From Roseococcus sp. SYP-B2431 (GTDB lineage Bacteria; Pseudomonadota; Alphaproteobacteria; Acetobacterales; Acetobacteraceae), in contig NZ_SJXD01000022.1 in the NCBI RefSeq assembly GCF_004336745.1, forward strand, positions 558,001 to 622,000: DNA of 64,000 bases, read 5' to 3'. Position 1 is the first letter of the stretch. Each line of letters begins with the position of its first letter. The notes under the pieces are model-generated. The model worked only from the letters and a program-made list of their open reading frames with translations, had not been told where the DNA came from and did not search any database. A program made the translations under genes and the position numbers. Shown here piece after piece: positions 26,910-35,560 of this stretch.

Positions 26910-28304
26910 TTAGTTCCGGAAGATCTTGCCCGGATTGAGGATGCCCTTCGGGTCCATCGCAACCTTCAGCGAGCGCATCACTGCCATGGCCTCGGCGCCG
27001 TGCTCGGCCTCGAGGAACTCGCGCTTGCCCAGGCCGATGCCATGCTCGCCCGAGCACGTCCCGCCGAGGTCCAGCGCGCGCTTCACGATCTTCCGGTCCA
27101 GCTCCCAGGCGCGTTCCAGCGCCTGCGGATTGCCGTCCTCGACGAGGATCACGGTGTGGAAGTTGCCGTCGCCCACATGGCCGACGATGGGCGCCATCAA
27201 ACCGGATTCCTCGATGTCGCGCTTGCAGCCCAGCAGCGCCTCCGCCAGCCGCGAGATCGGCACGCAGACATCGGTGGCGATGCCGCGCGAGCCCGGCTGC
27301 GCCGCGATGCAGGCCCAATAGGCGTCGTGCCGCGCCTTCCACAGCCGGTTGCGGCTCTCGGCGTCGCGCGCCCATGAGAAGCCCTCGGCGCCGTATTCGG
27401 AGGTGATGCCCTCGACCAGCTCCGCCTGTTCCACCACGCCGGCCTCGGTGCCGTGGAACTCCAGGAAGAGCGTGGGCACGGGCCGGTAGCCCTCCAGCTT
27501 CGAATAGCTGATGCAGGCGGCCATCTGCACCTCGTCCAGCAGCTCGATACGGGCCACGGGCACGCCGGCCTGCATGGTGGTGATGACGCTGTTCACCGCG
27601 GCCGCCAGCGTCGGGAACTGGCAGACGGCCGAGGTCATCGCCTCGGGAATGCCATGCAGCCGCAGCCGCACCTTGGTGATGATGCCGAGCGTGCCCTCGC
27701 TGCCGATGAAGAGCCGCGTGAGGTCGTAGCCGTTCGCCGCCTTGCGCGTGCGCCCGCCGGTCTCGACCACGCGGCCATCGGCCAGCACGACCTCCAGCCC
27801 CAGCACGTTCTCGCGGATGGTGCCGTAGCGCACGGCATTGGTGCCACTCGCCCGCGTCGCGCACATGCCGCCGATGGTGCAGACGGATCCGGGATCGACG
27901 GGGAAGAACAGGCCCTGGTCGCGCAGGTGCTCGTTGAGCTGCTGGCGCGTGACGCCCGGCTCGATGAGGCAATCCATGTCCTCGGCGTTCACCTCCAGCA
28001 CCGCCGTCATGCGGCTGAGGTCGAGCGAGATGCCGGCGCGCACGGGGTTCACATGGCCCTCCAGCGAGGTGCCGGCGCCGAAGGGGGTGATCGCCACGCC
28101 GTGCCGGTGGCAGAGCTTCACGATCTCGGCCACTTCCGCCGTCGTCTCCACGAAGGCCACGGCGTCGGGCAGGGTCGGCGTCGTCGTGTCCTCGCCGCGG
28201 CTGTGCTGCTGGCGGATCGTGTCGTTGGTCGTCAGGCGGTCGCCGAGCAGGACGCGCGCGGCAGCGATGACGGCGGCGGCCGGGTTGGGCGGGATCTCGT
28301 TCAT
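26910..28304 (-). CDS. FAD-linked D-lactate/glycolate-type dehydrogenase (GlcD/LDHD family)
   Basis: 464-residue flavoprotein that probably oxidises a D-2-hydroxy acid (D-lactate or relative) and passes electrons to cytochrome or the quinone pool. The FAD-binding type 4 domain has ITPFGAGTSLEGHVNP and VCTIGGMCATRASGTNAVRYG; the C-terminal FAD-oxidase domain has PIVGHVGDGNFHTVILVEDG and the typical GTCSGEHGIGLGKREFLE. The start MNEIPPNPAA is at ATG 28304. It is divergent from the HpcH/HpaI aldolase gene, with an inverted repeat in between. Confidence 0.9.
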   Translation of the reverse strand: MNEIPPNPAAAVIAAARVLLGDRLTTNDTIRQQHSRGEDTTTPTLPDAVAFVETTAEVAEIVKLCHRHGVAITPFGAGTSLEGHVNPVRAGISLDLSRMTAVLEVNAEDMDCLIEPGVTRQQLNEHLRDQGLFFPVDPGSVCTIGGMCATRASGTNAVRYGTIRENVLGLEVVLADGRVVETGGRTRKAANGYDLTRLFIGSEGTLGIITKVRLRLHGIPEAMTSAVCQFPTLAAAVNSVITTMQAGVPVARIELLDEVQMAACISYSKLEGYRPVPTLFLEFHGTEAGVVEQAELVEGITSEYGAEGFSWARDAESRNRLWKARHDAYWACIAAQPGSRGIATDVCVPISRLAEALLGCKRDIEESGLMAPIVGHVGDGNFHTVILVEDGNPQALERAWELDRKIVKRALDLGGTCSGEHGIGLGKREFLEAEHGAEAMAVMRSLKVAMDPKGILNPGKIFRN

Positions 28305-28314
28305 GGGCGTGTCC

Positions 28315-28332
28315 TTACGCGCCAAGGCGTAA
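28315..28332. promoter_or_regulatory. Inverted repeat TTACGC-N6-GCGTAA, candidate operator
   Basis: A perfect 6-bp palindrome with a 6-nt spacer lies 11 nt upstream of the D-lactate-type dehydrogenase start, in the 215-bp divergent region shared with the aldolase gene. Spacing and symmetry suit a dimeric repressor or activator. No regulator gene is adjacent, so its owner is unknown. Confidence 0.45.
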
Positions 28333-28519
28333 CATGCGCGCCGCGGCGATCAAAGCGAGCGGAGCCGGGCCGCGGCGGCCATTCGCCGCCCGGGCGATTC
28401 CATGGGTGAATAGCGCTCTAAGCAAAGCTAAGTGCCGGATATTTTCGCCCCTGGCCGCGTTGACGCCTTCCCGGCCCGCTCCTAGCGTTCCCTCCCATTT
28501 CGCGACGGAGGAAAATGCG

Positions 28520-29278
28520 GTGGCCAATAAGGTTAAGGATGCGTGGAAGGCCGGTAAGGCCGTGGTCAACGGATGGCTCGCCATCCCCAATGCCTTCTCG
28601 GCGGAAATGTACAGCCGCGCGGGCTGGGACAGCGTCACGGTCGACATGCAGCACGGCGTGCAGGACTACATCTCCTGCGTGTCCTGCTTCCAGGGCATCC
28701 AGCCCTCGGGCGCGACGCCGATGGTGCGCGTGCCGTGGAACGAGCCCGGCATCGTGGGCAAGGTGCTCGACGCCGGCGCCATGGGCGTGATCTGCCCGAT
28801 GGTGAACACGGCCGAGGAAGCCCGCGCCCTGGTGCAGTACTCCAAGTACCCGCCGGCCGGCACCCGCTCGAACGGCCCCATCCGCGCCGGCGCCTATGGC
28901 TCCTCGGGCGGCTACCAGAAGACGGCCAATGACGAGATCCTCGTCATCCCGATGATCGAGACCAAGACGGCCATCGAGAACATCAAGGCGATCCTGGACG
29001 TTCCCGGCATCGACGGCATCTATGTCGGCCCGTCGGATCTTTGCTTCTCCTACGGCAAGGAGCCGAAGCTCGACGTCGAGGATCCGGAGATCCTGGCAAT
29101 CTACGACATGCTGCTGGCCGAGACGTCCAAGCGCGGCATCGCGGCCGGCCTGCACAACGGCACGGCCGAATACGCGAACAAGATGATCAAGAAGGGCTTC
29201 AAGCTCGTCACGATCGCCAACGAGGTCGGCCTGATGGTGCAGGCCGCGACGGCCGCCGTGAAGACGGCCCGCGGCTGA
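28520..29278 (+). CDS. HpcH/HpaI-family aldolase
   Basis: Metal-dependent class II aldolase of 252 residues, the family that cleaves 4-hydroxy-2-oxo-heptanedioate and related 2-keto-3-deoxy acids to pyruvate plus an aldehyde. Features: GWDSVTVDMQHGVQDY, PMVRVPWNEPGIVGKVLDAGAMG with the active-site Arg region, IPMIETKTAIENI with a metal-binding Glu, and GIYVGPSDLCFSYG. The start is GTG 28520 with GGAGG eight bases before it; no suitable ATG exists. The natural aldehyde product is unknown. Confidence 0.9.
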   Translation: MANKVKDAWKAGKAVVNGWLAIPNAFSAEMYSRAGWDSVTVDMQHGVQDYISCVSCFQGIQPSGATPMVRVPWNEPGIVGKVLDAGAMGVICPMVNTAEEARALVQYSKYPPAGTRSNGPIRAGAYGSSGGYQKTANDEILVIPMIETKTAIENIKAILDVPGIDGIYVGPSDLCFSYGKEPKLDVEDPEILAIYDMLLAETSKRGIAAGLHNGTAEYANKMIKKGFKLVTIANEVGLMVQAATAAVKTARG

Positions 29279-29285
29279 CCGGATC

Positions 29286-29313
29286 GCCGGCCCGCGGGGA
29301 ACCGCGGGCCGGC
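29286..29313. terminator. Bidirectional GC-rich hairpin between convergent genes
   Basis: A perfect 12-bp stem GCCGGCCCGCGG / CCGCGGGCCGGC with a GGAA loop lies 7 nt after the aldolase stop and 4 nt before the end of the convergent membrane-protein gene. It has only a short pyrimidine run (CTTCTC) on the plus side. Confidence 0.7.
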
Positions 29314-29317
29314 CTTC

Positions 29318-29665
29318 TCACCCGAACATCTTTTGCCGGCTGACCCCCAGGATGTCGTTCAGCAGGGCCAGCGCGATGCCCGACGCCACCAGCAGCACTC
29401 CCACCAGGAACACCCGCATCGCGCGCTCGTAGCGCGTGGCGAGGAGCGAGTCCCGGCGGAGCAGCTCGGCCAGGGCCTCCACCTGAAAGCCGATGCCCAC
29501 TGCCAGCGGCGTGAGCGGCAGCAGATCGATGGTGCTCCAGTCCAAAGGGTTGGACGCCCAGTGGCTGAGGAAATTCAGCGAGAAGCCGAGGATGATGCCG
29601 ACGGCCGTCAGCGAGCCGTTGCGGAAATTGGAGTCGATCGTTTCCGGCTCGGGCGTCGGTTCCAT
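29318..29665 (-). CDS. Small integral membrane protein of unknown function
   Basis: 115 residues from the ATG at 29665. After an acidic N-terminus (MEPTPEPETIDSNFRNG) there are about three hydrophobic segments: LTAVGIILGFSLNFLSHWA, LLPLTPLAVGIGF and VFLVGVLLVASGIALALLND. I do not recognise the family. It faces pbpC divergently with only 39 bp between the starts, so the two probably share promoter elements. A longer frame upstream is antisense to pbpC and was ignored. Confidence 0.68.
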   Translation of the reverse strand: MEPTPEPETIDSNFRNGSLTAVGIILGFSLNFLSHWASNPLDWSTIDLLPLTPLAVGIGFQVEALAELLRRDSLLATRYERAMRVFLVGVLLVASGIALALLNDILGVSRQKMFG

Positions 29666-29704
29666 GCCCCATTGTAGCGACAAGGACGTGTAAAAGGGGC
29701 CAGA

Positions 29705-31615
29705 ATGCGCCCCATGCGATGGGCTGCGATCCTGGTCTCGGCCGTGCCTGCGCTGCTGGGCGGCGCCTGGGCGCTCGACTGCGCCTTCCCGCCGCCCATG
29801 GCCCGCTTCGAGAACCTGGCCCGCGAGGTCGCCGCGCGCGACGGCCGCACCCTCTCCGTCCTGCCCGCAGCCGGCGGCGTCTGGCGCCTCCGCACGCGTC
29901 TCGAGGATGTCCCGCCGCATCTCCTCGCCATGCTGATCGCGGCCGAGGACCGGCGCTTCCGCCTCCATCCCGGTGTCGATCCCCTCGCCCTCGCCCGGGC
30001 CGCCGCGCAGTGGATCCGCGCGGGCCGCGTGGTCTCCGGCGGCTCCACCCTCTCCATGCAGGCCGCGCGCCTGCTGGAGCCGCGGCCGCGCAACCTGCGC
30101 AGCAAGGCCATCGAGATCGCGCGCGCATTGCAGCTCGAATGGCGCCACGGCAAGCGCGGCGTGCTGGAGATCTGGCTGACCCTCGCGCCGCAGGGCGGCA
30201 ATCTGGAGGGGTTGCGCGCGGGCGCGCTGGCCTGGTTCGGCCGCCCGCCCTCCGCGCTGGACGCGGCGGAAAGCGCGCTGCTGGTGGCGCTGGCCCGGCG
30301 GCCCGAGGCGCTTCGCCCAGACCGGCATCCCGAGGCCGCGCGGCTGGCCCGCGACGCCGTGCTGCACGCCCGCGCGCCCGACGTGGCCAGCCGGGCGGAG
30401 ATCGCCCTCGCCGGCGAGGTGCCACCGCGGCGCCGCAGCCTGCCCCGCCTCGCCCCGCATCTCGCGCGGCAGCTGCGCGAGGGCCCCACCACCATCGACC
30501 TCGAGCTGCAGCGCGCCGTCGAGACCGTGGCGCGGGAGGCGTTGCAGCGCCTTCCGGAGCGCGTCTCGCTCGCGATCATGGTGAGCGATCTGCGGTCCCG
30601 CGAGACGCGTGTCCTGGTCGGCGGCGACTGGATGAACCCGGCGCGGGCCGGCGCGCTCGACCTTTCGCGCGCCATACGCTCGCCGGGCTCCACGCTGAAG
30701 CCGCTGATCTACGCGCTCGCCTTCGAGAACGGCACCGTCACGCCCGACACGGTGCTGGCGGACCTGCCCCGCCGCTTCGGCGACTATGCGCCGGAGAATT
30801 TCGACCGCGCCTTCCAGGGCCGCCTGCGCATCGCCGACGCGCTGCGCCAGAGCCTCAACCAGCCTGCCGTCGCGCTGCTCAACGAGCTCGGGCCGCTGCG
30901 GCTGGCCGGCGCGATGAAGGCCGCGGGCGTGCTGCCGCGGCTCCCGCCGGGCACCGAGCCCTCGCTGCCGCTGGCGCTGGGCGGCGTCGGCGTGACGCTG
31001 CGCGAGATGGTCGGCCTCTACGCCATGCTGGGCGACGGCGGCCGGGCCGCGGGCGCCGGGGCATCCGTGGTCGAGCCGCGGGCGGCGGCGCTGGCGAGCT
31101 CGCTCCTGGTGCAGCCCTTCCCCGGCGGCGGCCCGGCCGGCATCGCCTGGAAGACCGGCACGAGCTGGGGCGGCCGCGACGCCTGGTCCTTCGGGATGGA
31201 CCGCCGGCACGTCGTCGGCGTCTGGATCGGCCGGCCCGACGGCACGCCCATGCCGGGCGCGACCGGCGCGCGGCTGGCGCTGCCGCTGCTGGCGCAGGTC
31301 TTCGAGCGCCTGCCCGCCGCGCCGCGTCCTGCCGCGCCGCAGCGGGCGCTCGGCGTCGCCGCCGCCGCCCCGACGACCGACGCGTTGCGCCTGCTCTTCC
31401 CGCCGCCCCGCGCCGTGCTGCCGGAAGCCGGGCGCGTCGTGCTGCGTGCCGCCGGCGGCCAGCGCCCGCTGACCTTCCTCGTGGACGGCGCGCCCCTGCC
31501 GGCCGACCCGGCCCGGCGCGAAACCGCCTGGGTTCCCCCGGGGCCGGGCTTCTACCGGATCACCGTGCTGGATGCCGAGGGGGCCGCGGCGGGAACGGAG
31601 CTGCGCGTCCGCTGA
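29705..31615 (+). CDS. pbpC: Penicillin-binding protein 1C (PbpC)
   Basis: Bifunctional peptidoglycan synthase, 636 residues. It has an N-terminal membrane anchor, then the glycosyltransferase family 51 domain with IAAEDRRFRLHPGVDPLALA and SGGSTLSMQAARLL. The transpeptidase domain has SPGSTLKPLIYALAF (SxxK), LRQSLNQPAV (SxN) and AWKTGTSWGGRD (KTG). A short C-terminal beta domain follows (residues about 545-636), as in the PBP1C family. It is shorter than E. coli PBP1C (about 770), mostly through a smaller linker and tail. It acts in the periplasm at the inner membrane. Confidence 0.93.
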   Translation: MRPMRWAAILVSAVPALLGGAWALDCAFPPPMARFENLAREVAARDGRTLSVLPAAGGVWRLRTRLEDVPPHLLAMLIAAEDRRFRLHPGVDPLALARAAAQWIRAGRVVSGGSTLSMQAARLLEPRPRNLRSKAIEIARALQLEWRHGKRGVLEIWLTLAPQGGNLEGLRAGALAWFGRPPSALDAAESALLVALARRPEALRPDRHPEAARLARDAVLHARAPDVASRAEIALAGEVPPRRRSLPRLAPHLARQLREGPTTIDLELQRAVETVAREALQRLPERVSLAIMVSDLRSRETRVLVGGDWMNPARAGALDLSRAIRSPGSTLKPLIYALAFENGTVTPDTVLADLPRRFGDYAPENFDRAFQGRLRIADALRQSLNQPAVALLNELGPLRLAGAMKAAGVLPRLPPGTEPSLPLALGGVGVTLREMVGLYAMLGDGGRAAGAGASVVEPRAAALASSLLVQPFPGGGPAGIAWKTGTSWGGRDAWSFGMDRRHVVGVWIGRPDGTPMPGATGARLALPLLAQVFERLPAAPRPAAPQRALGVAAAAPTTDALRLLFPPPRAVLPEAGRVVLRAAGGQRPLTFLVDGAPLPADPARRETAWVPPGPGFYRITVLDAEGAAAGTELRVR

Positions 31616-31685
31616 GGCTGGCCCGGCGCGCCAGACCGTGAGGACGATTGACCGCTTCGGCGATTCCGCCTCAGTGGATCGTGCT

Positions 31686-32087
31686 CTAACGGCAGGCCCG
31701 CTCCTCGCTGAACTCGCGCGCGATCCGGGCGCGGAACTTCACCTGCGCGAAGACCGAGGTCAGCCGCGCCACGCTCGCTTCGGCCGGCGCGGCGACGGCG
31801 GCTGAGGCGGCCTCGGCAGTGAGCTGGGCCAGCCGGGCGCAGCCGCAGGCGCGGAAGGTGGCGGCGGCGGAATTCAGACCGGAGACCGCGCGCTCGCCGC
31901 GGGCGCGGCCCTCGCCGACGCCCGGCACGCGCTGCGCGGCCTCCCGCTCCACCGCGCGGAGCAGGCCGAGGCCCTCGCCGAAGCCGCAGCTCTGACGCGG
32001 GATGCCCTCCTCCGTCCTCGCGCCCGGGCCCAGGCTCTGGGCCATGAGCAACGGCGCGCAGGCCGCCAGGATCAGGACACGCCGCAT
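31686..32087 (-). CDS. Small secreted protein of unknown function
   Basis: 133 residues with a signal-like start (MRRVLILAACAPLLMAQS). The mature part has three or four cysteines (RQSCGFGEG, FRACGCARLA and the terminal ERACR) and is otherwise helical and alanine-rich. No domain is recognised. The ATG at 32087 overlaps the end of the RluA-type gene by 16 nt, suggesting cotranscription. It is probably periplasmic. Confidence 0.65.
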   Translation of the reverse strand: MRRVLILAACAPLLMAQSLGPGARTEEGIPRQSCGFGEGLGLLRAVEREAAQRVPGVGEGRARGERAVSGLNSAAATFRACGCARLAQLTAEAASAAVAAPAEASVARLTSVFAQVKFRARIAREFSEERACR

Positions 32088-32731
32088 CGCGCCAGGGCCT
32101 CCCGCATGTGGTCCGGAATGGGGGCGGTGGCGCGGCGCTCGGGCTCGAGCGGCAGGATCAGCGTCCGGGCCAGGAGCTGCAACCGGCCCTCCCCGCCGCC
32201 ATAGAAGCCGTCCCCCCGGATCGGGCAGCCCAGATGCGACATGTGGAGGCGCAGCTGATGCGTGCGACCGGTGCGCGGGGTCAGCTCGACGGCGGTGGCC
32301 GCGCCGTCGCGGCCGATCACCCGCCACTCGGTCCGCGCCGGCAGGCCGGCGGGGTCGACGAACATCCGCCAGCCCGCCTCCTTCGAGCTGCGCTTGAGCA
32401 GCGCCGCCTCGCAGACGCCCTCCTCGGCGGGCGGCGGCGCGATGAGCACGGCCCAGTACGTCTTCCGCGTGCGCCCCTCGGCGAAGAGCCGGTTGAGCGC
32501 CGCGATCGCCGGCTTGGTGCGGCCCAGCGCGAGGCAGCCGGAGGTGTCCATGTCCAGCCGGTGGGCCGGCTGCGGGAGGTGCCGCCTTCCCTGCTGCAGG
32601 GCCGGCAGCCAGTCCGACAGGCTGGGGCCGCCCCGCGGCCCGGGATGGACCGCGAGCCCGGCCGGCTTGTCGAGAATGAGGATCTCCTGGTCCTGATGCA
32701 GGATGCGTGCAGCCATCCAATCGGGCAGCAT
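32072..32731 (-). CDS. RluA-family pseudouridine synthase
   Basis: 219-residue pseudouridine synthase of the RluA/RsuA type. The catalytic motif is PAHRLDMDTSGCLALGRT with the nucleophilic Asp60; LDKPAGLAVHPGP near residue 20 and the C-terminal RTGRTHQLRLHMSHLGCPIRGDGFYGG are family signatures. There is no N-terminal S4 domain, so it is like the short RluA/TruC-type enzymes that modify rRNA or tRNA; the site cannot be told. Starts at ATG 32731 or possibly 32716. Divergent from the GST gene with 30 bp between. Confidence 0.9.
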   Translation of the reverse strand: MLPDWMAARILHQDQEILILDKPAGLAVHPGPRGGPSLSDWLPALQQGRRHLPQPAHRLDMDTSGCLALGRTKPAIAALNRLFAEGRTRKTYWAVLIAPPPAEEGVCEAALLKRSSKEAGWRMFVDPAGLPARTEWRVIGRDGAATAVELTPRTGRTHQLRLHMSHLGCPIRGDGFYGGGEGRLQLLARTLILPLEPERRATAPIPDHMREALARCGVS

Positions 32732-32761
32732 GACCTTCTTGTCAGGTGATGGAGGATCCGC

Positions 32762-33397
32762 GTGGCGGAATTTCGTCTGCACTGCTTCCCCGAGTCCGGC
32801 GGCTGCTACAAGGTCGCCCTGATGCTGGCCCTTTCCGGCGTGGAATGGGAGGGCATCTGGGTGGACTACTTTCGCGGCGTCGGCGAGACCCGCACGCCCG
32901 AATGGCGCGAAAAGGTCAGCGTCATGGGCGAGGTTCCCGTCCTGGAGCACGAGGGGCGCAGCCGCTCGCAATCCGGCGTGATCCTGACCTACCTCTCGCA
33001 AAGGCTGGGCCGCTTCGCCGCCGAGGATCGCGAGGAGGAGCTGCGCTGGATCCTCTTCGACAACCACAAGTTCACCTCCTACCTCGCCACCTGGCGCTTC
33101 CTGCTCGGCTGGGCCGAGAAGCCGGACCCGGCGGTCGTCGCCTTCTTCCGGACCCGGGTGGAGAACGCCTTCCGGGTGGTCGAGGCGCAGCTCGAAGGGC
33201 GCGACTTCCTGACCGGCGGCGCGCCCTGCATCGCCGACGTCTCGCTGCAGGGCTACCTGCACTACCCGCAGACGGAATGGCCGCTGGAGATGGCGGGCTA
33301 CCCGAACGTCTCGGCCTGGATCGGGCGTTTCCGCGCCATGCCGGGCTACAAGCCGCCCTACGATCTGTTGCCGGGGCCCCGCACGCCGCCGCGATGA
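32762..33397 (+). CDS. Glutathione S-transferase family protein
   Basis: 211-residue thioredoxin-fold plus helical-domain GST. The N-terminal FRLHCFPESGGCYKVALML provides the glutathione-site Ser/Cys; VMGEVPVLEHEGRSRSQSGVIL contains the cis-proline and the Glu/Ser pair that binds the gamma-glutamyl group. The C-domain N-capping region is FLTGGAPCIADVSLQGYLHY. It starts at GTG 32762. The substrate is unknown; GSTs of this type conjugate, isomerise or dehalogenate small electrophiles. Confidence 0.88.
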   Translation: MAEFRLHCFPESGGCYKVALMLALSGVEWEGIWVDYFRGVGETRTPEWREKVSVMGEVPVLEHEGRSRSQSGVILTYLSQRLGRFAAEDREEELRWILFDNHKFTSYLATWRFLLGWAEKPDPAVVAFFRTRVENAFRVVEAQLEGRDFLTGGAPCIADVSLQGYLHYPQTEWPLEMAGYPNVSAWIGRFRAMPGYKPPYDLLPGPRTPPR

Positions 33398-33477
33398 AAG
33401 CTTGACTTCCGGCCTCCCGATGCCGTGCGATGACCGGACAAACCGGCGCAAAGCCGGCACTTCAGGGAGGCTTCACG

Positions 33478-34482
33478 ATGGATCAGCAGGACCGGCCGGT
33501 CGGCCGGCTGTCGCGGCGTGCGCTGGGCCGGATGGCGATGGGCGCGGGCGCGCTCGGCGCCGGGCCGGCCATGGCGCAGACGGGCGCCTGGCCCACGGGC
33601 TCCGTCCGCTTCATCGGCGTCTTCCCGCCCGGCGGCGGCACCGACATCCTCTCGCGCATCTGGTGCCAGAAGATGTCGGAGCTGACGCAGCAGCAATTCG
33701 TCGTCGAGAACCGCTCCGGCTCGGCCGGCAATGTCGGGACGGAGGCGATCGCGCGCGCGGTGCCGGATGGGCGGACCATCGGCCTGGGCAGCGTGGCGCC
33801 GCTGGCCATCGCGCCGACGCTCTATGCGCGCCTGCCCTTCGACGTGACGAAGGACTTCACCTATATCGCCGGCCTCTGGCAGCTGCCCAACCTGCTGGTG
33901 GTGAACAACGACGTGCCGGCGCACACGGTGCCGGAGCTGATCGCGCTGCTGCGCGCCAATCCCGGCCGCTACACCTTCGCCTCCTCCGGCTCGGGCACCA
34001 CGGTCCATCTCTCGGGCGAGATGTTCAAGACCATGGCGGGCGTGGACATGCTGCACGTCCCCTATCGCGGCGGCGCTCCGGCCCATATCGACCTGCTGGG
34101 CGGCCGCGTTCACATGATCTTCGACAACATCCCGCAGGGCCTCGCTTCCGCGCGCGAGGGCAAGGTGCGCGCGCTGGCTGTGACCGGCGCGCAGCGGAGC
34201 CCCCAGGCGCCGGAGATCCCGACGATGGCCGAATTCCTGCCGGGCTTCGAGATCACCTCCTGGGGGTCCGTCATCGGGCCGGCGGGGATGGCGCCCGCGG
34301 CGGTGGACCGCATCGCGCAGCTCGCCAAGCGCGCGCTGGAGGCGCCGGACACGGTGCGGCTCTTCGAGGAGAACGGGGCGACGCCCTGGTGGACCTCGCC
34401 CGAGGATCTCGCCTCCTTCCGGATGCAGAACGAGGCGGCCTTCGCGCCGCTGATCCGGGCCTCGGGCGCGCGGGTGGACTGA
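33478..34482 (+). CDS. Tripartite tricarboxylate transporter (Bug family) substrate-binding protein, Tat-exported
   Basis: Periplasmic solute-binding protein of the TctC/Bug family, 334 residues from ATG 33478 (a GGGAGG site lies about 8 nt upstream; an in-frame ATG at 33430 is less likely). The signal peptide has a twin-arginine motif, SRRALGRMAMGAGALGA, cleaved near AMAQ. The Bug hallmarks are FPPGGGTDILSRIW, VENRSGSAGNVGTEAIARAVPDG and VPYRGGAPAHIDLLGGRV. No tctA/tctB membrane genes are in the window. Ligand unknown (typically carboxylates). A second Bug gene lies convergently 4 bp away. Confidence 0.92.
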   Translation: MDQQDRPVGRLSRRALGRMAMGAGALGAGPAMAQTGAWPTGSVRFIGVFPPGGGTDILSRIWCQKMSELTQQQFVVENRSGSAGNVGTEAIARAVPDGRTIGLGSVAPLAIAPTLYARLPFDVTKDFTYIAGLWQLPNLLVVNNDVPAHTVPELIALLRANPGRYTFASSGSGTTVHLSGEMFKTMAGVDMLHVPYRGGAPAHIDLLGGRVHMIFDNIPQGLASAREGKVRALAVTGAQRSPQAPEIPTMAEFLPGFEITSWGSVIGPAGMAPAAVDRIAQLAKRALEAPDTVRLFEENGATPWWTSPEDLASFRMQNEAAFAPLIRASGARVD

Positions 34483-34486
34483 AGCG

Positions 34487-35461
34487 CTATCCCAGCTCGA
34501 TGCGCGCCGACCGCACGATCCCGCCCCATTTCGCCATCTCGGCCGCAACGAAGCGCCGGAACTCCTCGCTGGTCGAGCCGTGCGGCACGCTGAAATCCTG
34601 GCGCAGGCGCTCGCGCATCTCCGGCGTCTCCAGCCCGCGCCGGATTTCCGTGTTCCAGCGCGCCACGATCGCCGGCGGCGTCAAAGCGGGCATGACGAGC
34701 CCGGTCCAGTTGACGGCCAGGAAGTTCTCGAAGCCGGCCTCGACCATGCTCGGCACCTGGGGCAGGGCCGGCGAGCGCTCGGCGGTGGTGACCGCCAGCG
34801 CCCGCAACTCGCCGGATTCGATCAGCCCGCGCACCGGCGGCGGGCTGGAGAAGTAGAAATCCACCCGGCCCGCCAGCAGATCGGCGGTCACGGCGCCGGC
34901 CCCGCGATAGGGCACCACCAGCACGTCGGCGCGGAGCCGCTGCCCCAGCAGCTCGCTCGACAGATGCGCCAGCGTGCCGTTGCCCGGATGGCCCGCCTTC
35001 ATCGGCTCGCGCGCCGTGCGGATCGCCGCGGCCAGCTCCTGCACGGTCCGCCAGGGGGAGGTCCGCGCCACCACCAGCACCAGCGGCTGCATCGCCAGGA
35101 GCGAGACGAAGGCGAAGTCGCGCAGCACGTCGTAGGGCATGCTGCGATAGAGGGAGGGGTTCACCGCCAGGTTGGAGCATTGCCCCATGCCGATGGTGTA
35201 GCCGTCGGCCGTCGCCTTCGCGACGGCGTCGAGGCCGATATTGCCGCCCGCGCCGGGCCGGTTCTCCGGCACCACGGTCCAGCCGGCCACGGCCAGCATG
35301 CGCGCGGCCACCTCGCGGCTGATCGCGTCCGTGCCGCCGCCGGGCGGGAAGGGGACGACGAGCCGGATCGGGCGTTCCGGATAGGCGGGCTGCGCCCGTG
35401 CGATGGCGGGGGCCGCGAGCGCTGCGGCCATCAGGGCACGGCGAGGGGTCAATGGGGTCAT
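34487..35461 (-). CDS. Bug-family tripartite tricarboxylate receptor
   Basis: 324-residue periplasmic binding protein from ATG 35461. Signal peptide MTPLTPRRALMAAALAAPAIARAQ has the twin-arginine-like PRRALM. Ligand-binding hallmarks: VPFPPGGGTDAISREVAARM, VPENRPGAGGNIGLDAVAKATADGYT and VPYRGAGAVTADLLAGRVDF. It is convergent with the Bug gene at 33478-34482 and has the same architecture but clearly different sequence, so this is an old rather than recent duplicate. No membrane partner nearby; such orphan receptors are numerous in related bacteria. Confidence 0.92.
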   Translation of the reverse strand: MTPLTPRRALMAAALAAPAIARAQPAYPERPIRLVVPFPPGGGTDAISREVAARMLAVAGWTVVPENRPGAGGNIGLDAVAKATADGYTIGMGQCSNLAVNPSLYRSMPYDVLRDFAFVSLLAMQPLVLVVARTSPWRTVQELAAAIRTAREPMKAGHPGNGTLAHLSSELLGQRLRADVLVVPYRGAGAVTADLLAGRVDFYFSSPPPVRGLIESGELRALAVTTAERSPALPQVPSMVEAGFENFLAVNWTGLVMPALTPPAIVARWNTEIRRGLETPEMRERLRQDFSVPHGSTSEEFRRFVAAEMAKWGGIVRSARIELG

Positions 35462-35560
35462 GCCGCGGCCTCCCTGCCGCTCGATCTTCCCCGCCAGTCC
35501 TACACGGCCCGGCCCGCGGACGGGAGCCGGGCGTCGCGGTAAGACTGGCAAGGCCCGGCG

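Noticed and set aside
29719-31641. 640-codon plus-strand frame and 630-codon minus-strand frame over pbpC
   Set aside because: The pbpC frame has all glycosyltransferase and transpeptidase motifs; the other two are shadows rich in Arg/Pro/Ala.
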